From an uncultured Prochlorococcus sp. (GTDB lineage Bacteria; Cyanobacteriota; Cyanobacteriia; PCC-6307; Cyanobiaceae): a DNA stretch of 32,438 bases. The DNA lies in NCBI GenBank assembly GCA_902564535.1, contig CACFBG010000013.1, positions 1-32,438 on the forward strand. The letters are read 5' to 3'. This document shows positions 25,323-32,438 of the stretch, piece after piece. Each line of letters starts with the position of its first letter. Position 1 is the stretch's first letter. The position numbers were made by a program, and so were the translations under genes. Below the pieces are notes generated by a model. That model was not told the origin of the DNA. It searched no databases and saw nothing but the letters and a program-made list of their open reading frames with translations.

Positions 25323-27698
25323 TTAACCTCTTGCTCCGCCTGAGAATGTTACCAACTGACCATCACGCGTATTTCCACTAGATCCAGTTATTAGAAAATC
25401 AGGCTTAGCAATTTCCTCATTTCGCTTCTTCTCAGAAGGAGGCATTGAACTGTTTTGTCCAAGTCTACTTGGATTCCGACGTCTAGCAGAAGTCCCCTCA
25501 GTACCAGTAACTCTATCCCCTCTGGCCCAATCATCACCAGTAATATTTAAACCAGCTGACTGACCTTCTCCTGTTACTCGGGAAGTAGGTCTCCCTAACA
25601 TATTTTCTTCCTCTTGCGGGTTCTGTTCATTTCTAACTATCTGACGAGGTTTAGAGTCAAAACGAAACTGTTCTGTACCTGTGACTTTGTTAGTAGCCAT
25701 ATCAAAAGGACCAGTTATTTTATTTCCGTTTTCATAACTTGTACCAGTGACACCACTTTGCTGTTCTCTTTCCTCAAAAGCAGCTTTTGCAGGAGATTGA
25801 ACAGTAAAGTCATTTCCAAATTGACTATTTTTGACTGAAATATCTGAATTGGCTATAGGAGAATGAGTGCCACAAGTTTGGTCGAGATGATCTTTCCCTA
25901 CGTAAGGAGTCCCTGTTAAAGGCTCACAAGCACCTTTACCTGCCCCCGTCATAACACCTCCAATACCTGGTTGTTGTCCTGTCATTACAGCTGCAGGTGT
26001 TCCTAATCTTTGAGGAGTTCTTTGCTGAATTTCATTAATAGAATCACTATTGCACCACTGATTAGCATCATCCATTCCTGCGTATGGAGTACCTGTTACT
26101 GCCTTACATGTTCCTGGCTCGTCACCAGTAACTAAACCTGAACGACCTGTAAGTGTTCCACTAACATACTGAGATTTGTTAGTAAGAGTTAATCCAACCT
26201 TTGAAGCTTCTGGTTCAGGTCTAACCCCACAAAAAGTTTGAAATTGTTGTTGTCCAACATATTCATCTCCGGTAACACGTTTACAACTACCAGCCTCATT
26301 CCCAGTAACTGTTTCTGAACGAGCAACATCTGTACCTGTGACACCTGAACCACGCAAAGTGTTAAAAGATCCTACTTTTTCCGCAGGTCTACCTTCAGGC
26401 AATGGATCTAGCCCTAAATACTGGTCTCCTGTTAATCCTTTATTTGATCCAGCCTCGTCTCCAGTAACTTTCGAAGAACGTCCAACCATTACTCCACTAA
26501 CCTTTCTGCCCTCTAAAGTAAGGCTCTGACCAACTTTACGAGGTGCAGGATTTGAGCTCCCACAATATTTATTAGATTGATCAGCCGATATATATTCTGT
26601 TCCTGTCAAAGTTTTACATGTACCTGGCTCGTCACCAGTAACTTTTTCAGAACGGCCCACTTCATTACCAGTGACTCTATTCCCATGAGTCGTATTTGTG
26701 ACAGCAACCTTTGAAGGCTGAGAAGGAAGAGGAGCAGACTGACAAAAAGTATCAAACACTTCTGAACCTAAGTACTGGGTTCCAGTAACAGAGCGACAAG
26801 TACTTGCTTCATTGCCAGTTGTTTTAGGAGATCTATTAGCCTGGGTTCCAGTAACGACTTGTCCAGAGTTGGTTTCACTAACACCAACTTTCCAACTCGC
26901 ATCTGCAGCGGCGGCCTGCTTAGCCCCATTTTTATTAGGCCCACAAGGTCGTGAAGTTGTCGAATGTTTTTTATTAGTTGCTCCACTTTTACTTCTCAAT
27001 TCGCGAACTCTTAATGAAATCTCTCGACTAGTCAAGTCAGGATCACCTTGACGTGCGACAGATGCTGCTGACACAGGTTGATTACCAGCGCTTTTTCCAT
27101 GCTTAGACTGAGACTCCCTGCGAGCCAAAACAAGTGCTCTACTTGTATTTTGAATAGCCCTACGTTTTGTCGAAGTTCTTCTTTTATTTTTGGATCCAGT
27201 AGTTAAAGTTTGTGCAGCATGATCATTAGTTAACGAATGATCAGAATTTGAGTTATTAACAACTCCATCTTTTTGCTTACATTCATCACAGCAATATTTA
27301 ACAGGAGTAGCAATAACTGATGAATTTGTAGAAGTCAGTTTTTCCATATCTACCCTTGTACGATCTTTGGTTGTATCAGCAGACTTGCCTCTACGAGAAA
27401 GAGCTTCTCTTCTAGCAAGAACTAATTCACGGCTTGGTTGGCTTACTCGCTTTGAATGACGACCAGGCACTACATTCACAGAAGAAGAGGAAGAACTTTT
27501 ATAAGACTTATTTATTTTGGAATTTGAAAAATTATTAGTGGACTTAACAAAAGAGGTGTTAGTCCTAGTAAGACGAGCATCTGAAGATGAACGAACTCTA
27601 TCCGCATTATCACCACTTATTGCAGTGGATTTCTTCCCTGATTGACTCAAAGCCTTACGGCGCTCAAGTGCCAGTTCTCGACTTGATTGTTGTGCCAT
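25323..27698 (-). CDS. csoS2: Carboxysome scaffold protein CsoS2
   Basis: Intrinsically disordered scaffold that links RuBisCO and shell; 791 residues. N-region: four repeats that bind RuBisCO (SRELALERRKALSQSGK at 5-21, SRELVLARREALSRRGK at 89-105, SRALVLARRESQSKHGK at 186-202, SREISLRVRELRSKSG at 224-239). M-region about 270-611 with six repeats rich in VTGxE and CxxVTG. C-region 612-791 with more VTG/ITG motifs and the terminal VTFSGGARG that binds shell. The third M repeat has no cysteines, and a CCDEC motif lies at 136-140. Starts at ATG 27698, 112 bp after rbcS. Confidence 0.96.
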   Translation of the reverse strand: MAQQSSRELALERRKALSQSGKKSTAISGDNADRVRSSSDARLTRTNTSFVKSTNNFSNSKINKSYKSSSSSSVNVVPGRHSKRVSQPSRELVLARREALSRRGKSADTTKDRTRVDMEKLTSTNSSVIATPVKYCCDECKQKDGVVNNSNSDHSLTNDHAAQTLTTGSKNKRRTSTKRRAIQNTSRALVLARRESQSKHGKSAGNQPVSAASVARQGDPDLTSREISLRVRELRSKSGATNKKHSTTSRPCGPNKNGAKQAAAADASWKVGVSETNSGQVVTGTQANRSPKTTGNEASTCRSVTGTQYLGSEVFDTFCQSAPLPSQPSKVAVTNTTHGNRVTGNEVGRSEKVTGDEPGTCKTLTGTEYISADQSNKYCGSSNPAPRKVGQSLTLEGRKVSGVMVGRSSKVTGDEAGSNKGLTGDQYLGLDPLPEGRPAEKVGSFNTLRGSGVTGTDVARSETVTGNEAGSCKRVTGDEYVGQQQFQTFCGVRPEPEASKVGLTLTNKSQYVSGTLTGRSGLVTGDEPGTCKAVTGTPYAGMDDANQWCNSDSINEIQQRTPQRLGTPAAVMTGQQPGIGGVMTGAGKGACEPLTGTPYVGKDHLDQTCGTHSPIANSDISVKNSQFGNDFTVQSPAKAAFEEREQQSGVTGTSYENGNKITGPFDMATNKVTGTEQFRFDSKPRQIVRNEQNPQEEENMLGRPTSRVTGEGQSAGLNITGDDWARGDRVTGTEGTSARRRNPSRLGQNSSMPPSEKKRNEEIAKPDFLITGSSGNTRDGQLVTFSGGARG
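26104..26643. repeat. Near-identical 30-nt direct repeats inside csoS2
   Basis: Positions 26104-26133 and 26614-26643 match at 29 of 30 bases and encode the same VTGDEPGTCK-region of M repeats 5 and 2. Such DNA-level identity, beyond what the protein needs, points to recent duplication or gene conversion within the repeat array. Confidence 0.75.
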
Positions 27699-27762
27699 GT
27701 CAGATCAAAAAACGAGTTAATTAGAGAAGAGACCTATTGCCTCAGCAGAAGTAGAAGTAATA

Positions 27763-27788
27763 GCCCCGAAAAAAATTAATTTCGAGGC
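27763..27788 (-). promoter_or_regulatory. Hairpin between rbcS and csoS2
   Basis: On the minus strand GCCTCGAAA and TTTCGGGGC form a 9-bp stem (one G-U pair) with an 8-nt loop, in the 112-bp rbcS-csoS2 gap. There is no T-run behind it, so it is more likely an mRNA-processing or stabilising element than a terminator. Confidence 0.65.
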
Positions 27789-27810
27789 CATTAAATGAAC
27801 TGTCAAGAAG

Positions 27811-28152
27811 TTAACGACCTTCGAATACAACGAACGCAGTACCTTGACTTTGAGTGTAAGCGTCGTAACCAACTATTCGAACATGATGATCAGGATAAGC
27901 GCGATGACAAGCTTCGAGCTCGTTAACAACAACACTTAGATCCTTTTCTCCAAAGAATGGCAACTTCCAATAAGACCAATATGACTGCATAGAGCCACTT
28001 GGATGAACATGCTCAATAACTGGGCTCCAGCCCTGAGCAATGATGTAAGCAATTTGATCGTAAATTTCGTCCTGGGTCATCGGCGGTAAAAAGCCGAAGG
28101 TTTCCAGGGTGGCAACTGTTTGATAGTCACCAACTGTGCTCTGGAAAGGCAT
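27811..28152 (-). CDS. rbcS: RuBisCO small subunit, form IA
   Basis: 113-residue small subunit of form IA RuBisCO. Visible: PFQSTVGDYQTVATLETFGFLPPMTQDEIYDQIAYIIAQGW is the N-terminal helix and strand pattern, followed by MQSYWSYWKLPFFG and CHRAYPDHHVRIVGYDAYTQSQG. It lacks the longer beta-hairpin insertion of plant small subunits. Starts at ATG 28152, 115 bp after rbcL across two hairpins. Confidence 0.97.
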   Translation of the reverse strand: MPFQSTVGDYQTVATLETFGFLPPMTQDEIYDQIAYIIAQGWSPVIEHVHPSGSMQSYWSYWKLPFFGEKDLSVVVNELEACHRAYPDHHVRIVGYDAYTQSQGTAFVVFEGR

Positions 28153-28183
28153 GGTGAACCTGGGATTGTGTAGGTAGTAATAG

Positions 28184-28205
28184 TTATCGGTTAAAAAACC
28201 GATAA
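28184..28205 (-). promoter_or_regulatory. Hairpin in the rbcS leader
   Basis: TTATCGGTT (28184-28192) and AACCGATAA (28197-28205) form a perfect 9-bp stem with a 4-nt loop, about 31 nt before the rbcS start. It follows the larger hairpin and a pyrimidine tract. Could affect rbcS translation or protect a processed 5' end. Confidence 0.7.
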
Positions 28206-28223
28206 AAGGAAAAAGAAAGGAAA

Positions 28224-28266
28224 GGAAAGAATTTAGAGGAAGTTTTTAACTCCCTCTATTCTTTCC
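28224..28266 (-). promoter_or_regulatory. Large hairpin just after rbcL stop, attenuator-like
   Basis: The right arm 28248-28266 and left arm 28224-28244 form a 19-bp stem on the minus-strand RNA, with one G-U pair, a 2-nt bulge and a 3-nt loop. It begins one base after the rbcL stop codon. A 19-nt pyrimidine tract rich in T follows it. This looks like a partial intrinsic terminator or an RNA-stabilising 3' structure for rbcL. Confidence 0.75.
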
Positions 28267-28267
28267 A

Positions 28268-29680
28268 CTACTGGACGTCGAGCTTATCGACTGTGTCAAA
28301 TTCGAACTTGATCTCCTTCCATGTCTCAAGTGCGATTGCTAGTTCAGGACTGTGCTTAGCGGCCTCCATAAGGATGTCGCGACTTTCCTTCTCAATCTCA
28401 CGTCCTGCATTACGTGCTTTCACGCAAGCTTCAAGTGCTACACGGTTTGCAGCAGCTCCAGCAGCAGAACCCCATGGGTGACCATGAGTACCGCCACCAA
28501 ACTGCAAACAAGAATCGTCACCGAAAATTGCTAGCAAAGCAGGCATATGCCAAACGTGTATACCACCAGAGGCAACAGCAAAGACACCAGGCATAGAGCC
28601 CCAGTCTTGATCAAAGAAATTGCCTCGTGTCCGATCTTCAGGGACAAAAGACTCACGAAGGTTGTCAATGTAACCAAGAGTGGTCTGACGATCACCTTCT
28701 AATTTTCCAACAACTGTTCCCGTGTGGAGCTGGTCACCACCAGAGAGTCTTAAACACTTAGCAAGTACACGGAAATGAATTCCATGTTTTGGATGGCGGT
28801 CAATAACTGCATGCATTGCACGGTGAATATGCAAAAGCATTCCATTCTTACGACACCAATTTGCTAACCCTGTGTTTGCAGTAAATCCACCAGTGATGTA
28901 ATCATGCATGATGATTGGCATGTCAAGTTCTTTAGCGAACTCAGCACGCTCATACATCTCTTCTGGAGTAGTTGCTGTGCAATTGAGATAGTGACCTTTC
29001 ACTTCTCCAGTCTCCTGCTGAGCAAGCTTTACAGCTTCAGCTACAAACTCAAAACGCTCACGCCAACGCTGGAAAGGTTGAGAATTAATGTTTTCATCAT
29101 CCTTAGTGAGGTCAAGTCCACCACGAAGGCACTCATAAACCACACGACCGTAGTTTTTACCAGAGAGTCCAAGTTTTGGTTTAATTGTGCAGCCAAGCAA
29201 TGGACGACCGTATTTATTTAAACGGTCACGCTCAACAACAATTCCATTAGGAGGTCCACCACAGGTCTTAATAAAAGCCATGGGGAAGCGGATATCTTCA
29301 AGACGTAAATGTCTTAAAGCTTTAAATCCGAAAACATTACCAACAAGAGAAGTCAGTACATTGGTAATAGAACCTTCCTCGAAAAGATCAAGGGGATATG
29401 CAATAAATGCATAGAAAGATTCTTTGTCACCTGGAACGTCTTCAATCCGATAGCAACGACCTTTATAAAATTCAAGGTCAGTTAAAAGCTCAGACCAAAC
29501 AGTGGACCAAGTACCAGTTGATGATTCTGCAGCAACAGCAGCAGCGACTTCTTCTCTAGGTACTCCTTCTTGACCAGTGCACTTGAAACAAGCCAAAAGG
29601 TCAGTGTCTAAGGGGACATATTCAGGAGTCCAGTAGGTGTCTCTGTACTCCTTTACCCCTGCGTCATACTTCTTGCTCAT
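28268..29680 (-). CDS. rbcL: RuBisCO large subunit, form IA
   Basis: 470-residue form IA large subunit, the carboxysomal CO2-fixing enzyme. [11 protein letters not shown] holds catalytic Lys167/Lys169; [11 protein letters not shown] holds the carbamylated Lys193 with Asp195 and Glu196; HIHRAMHAV is the active-site His; loop 6 is [11 protein letters not shown]. The proteobacterial-like form IA type is characteristic of alpha-cyanobacteria, long explained by ancient lateral transfer. Starts at ATG 29680 with a strong AAGGAG seven nt upstream. It lies 67 bp after csoS1. Confidence 0.98.
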
Positions 29681-29687
29681 GAAATAA

Positions 29688-29693
29688 CTCCTT
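29688..29693 (-). promoter_or_regulatory. Strong ribosome binding site of rbcL
   Basis: AAGGAG on the minus strand, 7 nt before the rbcL ATG. It stands out because most genes in the window, including csoS1 and rbcS, have weak or absent Shine-Dalgarno sequences. Confidence 0.8.
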
Positions 29694-29747
29694 TAGGTAG
29701 TTGTAAGACTTTTAATCGTGTCCTTCTTAAGGATTACGAATTAAATC

Positions 29748-30059
29748 TCAGTCTTTTTGGCCAAGAAAGGCGCCATTACCTAAAGCAGGCTCAACTTCAC
29801 GATGAGGACGAGCAATGATGTGAGCAGCAACGAGACCATCTCCAACTCGTTCGCATGCATCAGCACCAGCTCTAACAGCTGCGTTTACTGCGCCAGTTTC
29901 GCCACGGACCAAAACAGTCACATAACCGCCACCAACGAACTCACGACCAATAAGGCGCACTTCTGCAGCCTTGGTCATTGCGTCAGCCGCTTCAATTGCA
30001 GGTACCAGGCCGCGAGTCTCGATCATGCCGAGAGCGATGCCCATAGTTTCGTTAGCCAT
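29748..30059 (-). CDS. csoS1: Carboxysome shell protein CsoS1
   Basis: Main hexameric BMC-H shell tile; 103 residues. The domain covers nearly all of the protein (GIALGMIETRGLVPAIEAAD, REFVGGGYVTVLVRGETG, RVGDGLVAAHIIARPHREVE), with the FVGGGY pore loop. The C-terminal ALGNGAFLGQKD is a short tail. Starts at ATG 30059. First gene of the operon; no good Shine-Dalgarno sequence is seen, though its product must be made in very large amounts. Confidence 0.97.
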   Translation of the reverse strand: MANETMGIALGMIETRGLVPAIEAADAMTKAAEVRLIGREFVGGGYVTVLVRGETGAVNAAVRAGADACERVGDGLVAAHIIARPHREVEPALGNGAFLGQKD

Positions 30060-30399
30060 ATGCCTAACTAGAAAGAGGTGGAATGTTCGCTATGGACAAT
30101 GACTTGTTATCTGCGGATGCGTCAAGCTTTTCCCAGCTAAAACAGGATTACAGTTAGTTAGGTGACTTATAAGGTTTTCTTATCATCTTGTCCCTGACTG
30201 TTAATTTTGGCTGTTGTCAATTGCGTTAGCTCTTGAAGATATTAAGTCGGATTAAGAAATAATTCCTGTATTTTGAAATTGAGGCAGGCCCCTAGGCGAT
30301 GCCAAGGTGTGGAATGTTCAACCCTTCCTGTCTCAAAAAATTATATTTTGATATTTTGCCTTGTAGTTGCAAAATATTGAGTAAGCAAATAATGGAACT
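30060..30399. other. Divergent control region: carboxysome operon / rdgB
   Basis: 340 bp that should carry the main carboxysome operon promoter. On the minus strand I see TTGACA (RC of 30215-30220) and TTGACG (RC of 30120-30125) as -35-like hexamers, but neither has a good TATAAT at the right spacing. An inverted repeat sits at 30351-30377 near rdgB. No small gene or RNA gene is recognised. Confidence 0.5.
30351..30377. repeat. Inverted repeat upstream of rdgB
   Basis: ATATTTTGC (30351-30359) and GCAAAATAT (30369-30377) are exact complements with a 9-nt spacer, 22 bp before the rdgB start. It could be an operator or a leader hairpin; the AT-rich arms make chance possible. Confidence 0.5.
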
Positions 30400-30990
30400 T
30401 TGAGCAGACAAAAGATAACCATTGCTAGTAGCAACCCAAAGAAGGTTGCAGAGATTGAAGCAATGCTTGGCCCTTTGCCTGTTGCAATAGAACTTCAACC
30501 TAAAGAACTTAACGTAGAAGAAACAGGGAAAACTTATTTAGAAAATGCCCTACTGAAAGGAGCTGCTGCTGCAAAAATCACTCATAACTGGACTATTGCT
30601 GATGACTCAGGCTTAGAAGTTGATGCTCTTAACGGTGAGCCAGGAATTTATTCAGCTAGATTTGCTAAAAGCAATAAAGAAAAAATCAAAAAGCTTTTAA
30701 ATCTCATGGGAGATACTCCATATAGAAGCGCAAGATTTCATAGCGTTATGGTCCTTTGCGATCCGAATGGATCTCAGGTAAGCCATGCAGAAGGAATCTG
30801 CTGGGGAGAAATTCTTAAATCACCGACTTACCTAGGAGGAGAATTTGAATCAATTTTTTGGGTAAAAGAAACTCAATGTAGTTACGGAGAATTATCTGAT
30901 GTTCAACTTGCGAAAATTGGAAGCCGAGGGAAAGCCGCAAGGGCAATTGCTCCTGACCTACTCAGCTCCTTAAAAATTAATTCAATTTAA
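30400..30990 (+). CDS. rdgB: Non-canonical purine NTP pyrophosphatase (RdgB/HAM1)
   Basis: House-cleaning enzyme that hydrolyses dITP/XTP so they are not put into DNA; 196 residues. Visible: [17 protein letters not shown] (substrate-binding start), [38 protein letters not shown] (family hallmark) and the C-terminal [10 protein letters not shown]. It starts at TTG 30400: no ATG or GTG lies between the upstream stop and the motif, and the next ATG would remove it. Inserted between csoS1D and csoS1 on the opposite strand; its stop overlaps that of csoS1D by 4 bp. Confidence 0.94.
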   Translation: MSRQKITIASSNPKKVAEIEAMLGPLPVAIELQPKELNVEETGKTYLENALLKGAAAAKITHNWTIADDSGLEVDALNGEPGIYSARFAKSNKEKIKKLLNLMGDTPYRSARFHSVMVLCDPNGSQVSHAEGICWGEILKSPTYLGGEFESIFWVKETQCSYGELSDVQLAKIGSRGKAARAIAPDLLSSLKINSI

Positions 30991-31757
30991 TTTTTAACCT
31001 GATCAATGGCCCTCATTGCAGCCAAGGCAGCTTCTTCTACATCTCCTTCCTTTCCTGCAAGAGTCAGTCTTCCAAAAGCGCCAACTCCTTTCACGTCAAC
31101 GATAGTGATATTTGAAGACTTCTCAGCCTCATTAGCAGCTAAAAGGACATATCCAGCAGGCTCTGTTTCAAGAATAAACATGCTCATTCCAGCCTCAATC
31201 ATGGAACCTCTGCGATTTTGTCTATTTATAAGGACAGCATGATCAGGAGTAATTGCTCTAATAACTTCAGTCCAACTAACTTCGCATTCAGTTCTTTGAT
31301 CGATTCTACTACCTATTGCATCAAGGACTACATCCCCAGAATGAAGGACTGTACTTTGATCTCGGTGATAAAGAGCCATCGAACCAAAAGCTCTCTCAAC
31401 AACCATTTGTCCTAATCTCACATTGCTAGCTTTTAATGCAATATCTGTAACTCTATGAACTGCCATGCCTGGAGCAACTTCAAGCCAAAGGCAAGCATCA
31501 CCTGGGATGGGTAAAAAACCTTGACTAGCAGTGCCCATATAAGCCGCCAACTGAGGTTGAAGAGAGTCTAAGAAAACATATGTTCTGAGTTCTATTTGCT
31601 GAATATGACTAGCCTGACGAGCGACTCTTGCGGTCTCTGAATCAGTGGTAATGGCAATATTTGTAGCTGCATCTTGAGGCTGGACCTCAGTTCCAGTAAT
31701 TAGGGAACCTCGACGGCTTCGCCTATCACGATTATCAAGGGCTGCAAATCCGTTCAT
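30987..31757 (-). CDS. csoS1D: Carboxysome shell protein CsoS1D (BMC-T)
   Basis: Trimeric tandem-BMC shell protein that stacks into double-layered, gated pores; 256 residues. The first BMC domain is about residues 53-150, the second about 155-253. The pore gate Glu121-Arg122 ([10 protein letters not shown]) is conserved. The first 50 residues are a basic, likely disordered tail ([20 protein letters not shown]) that contains an ITG motif like those of CsoS2. Starts at ATG 31757. Separated from csoS1 by rdgB, as in other Prochlorococcus. Confidence 0.95.
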   Translation of the reverse strand: MNGFAALDNRDRRSRRGSLITGTEVQPQDAATNIAITTDSETARVARQASHIQQIELRTYVFLDSLQPQLAAYMGTASQGFLPIPGDACLWLEVAPGMAVHRVTDIALKASNVRLGQMVVERAFGSMALYHRDQSTVLHSGDVVLDAIGSRIDQRTECEVSWTEVIRAITPDHAVLINRQNRRGSMIEAGMSMFILETEPAGYVLLAANEAEKSSNITIVDVKGVGAFGRLTLAGKEGDVEEAALAAMRAIDQVKN

Positions 31758-31857
31758 GCGGCGGATAATACCGGATGAAATAGCTATTTACCTAATTCCT
31801 TCAACTTGCAAACTCAGATGAAGCCGATATCTTCAAAAGAAGAAAGCCTAGGAATGA

Positions 31858-32438
<581 letters not shown>

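Noticed and set aside
26768-26986. Minus-strand 72-codon frame in csoS2
   Set aside because: Out of frame with csoS2, which covers the same strand with clear M-repeat motifs.
25323-27698. Programmed frameshift in csoS2 giving a short form, as in Halothiobacillus
   Set aside because: I see no convincing slippery sequence plus downstream structure, and cyanobacterial CsoS2 is reported as a single form.
28293-29414. Several + strand frames within rbcL
   Set aside because: All are antisense to the strongly conserved rbcL coding sequence, overlap each other in different frames, and show no family motifs.
29802-30071. + strand frame opposite csoS1
   Set aside because: Antisense shadow of the csoS1 coding sequence; composition follows the complementary codons.
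30120-30220. Carboxysome operon promoter from TTGACA/TTGACG hexamers
   Set aside because: Neither has a TATAAT-like hexamer at 16-18 bp, so I only mention them in the intergenic entry.

Overview
The window looks like a chromosomal segment of a low-light-adapted Prochlorococcus (alpha-cyanobacterium). The evidence is AT-rich coding sequence, an alpha-carboxysome operon with form IA RuBisCO, the chlN/ndhL/DUF3007/tRNA-Leu(UAA, intronless) content, and csoS1E plus cbbX, which from memory are features of low-light Prochlorococcus and marine Synechococcus rather than high-light strains. Both window ends cut genes: clpB loses its N-terminus at the left edge, and a chlN piece runs off the right edge.

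Left part (1-9.6 kb): clpB (partial), a QueD/PTPS-like enzyme, hisIE, a group-2 sigma factor, a DUF1232 membrane protein, a small hypothetical, a c-type cytochrome, a YciI-like protein, trpA, DUF3007 and ndhL, tRNA-Leu(UAA) and pyrC. Middle part (9.6-21.4 kb): a CaCA-type antiporter, glutathione reductase divergent from a long GST-like protein, dnaA, a pair of TIGR04282/TIGR04283-type transferases, a hisG-ABC exporter-GNAT minus-strand cluster, gloB-ridA, and a small hypothetical.

Right part (21.4-32.4 kb): the carbon-fixation cluster, read on the minus strand: csoS1 - rbcL - rbcS - csoS2 - csoSCA - csoS4A - csoS4B - csoS1E - acRAF-like - cbbX. It ends in a hairpin that overlaps the cbbX stop codon. 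csoS1D lies just upstream, separated by rdgB on the opposite strand. Together these genes give a shell (CsoS1, CsoS1D, CsoS1E, CsoS4A/B), a scaffold (CsoS2), a carbonic anhydrase (CsoSCA), the enzyme (RbcL/RbcS), and its assembly factor (acRAF) and activase (CbbX). Strong RNA hairpins sit between rbcL and rbcS and between rbcS and csoS2, and probably help set product ratios.

Most unusual items: (1) a perfect 22-bp inverted repeat with an 11-nt spacer inside the active-site region of pyrC, with the reading frame kept; (2) a chlN fragment at the right end that breaks off abruptly inside the tail of another gene and seems to face the wrong way, which suggests a rearrangement or an amplification/assembly chimera; (3) a large two-hairpin element between rbcL and rbcS; (4) a perfect 14-bp palindrome between gor and the GST-like gene; (5) a CsoS2-like ITG motif in the N-terminal tail of CsoS1D. 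I found no CRISPR array, insertion sequence, prophage or recognisable new defence system.
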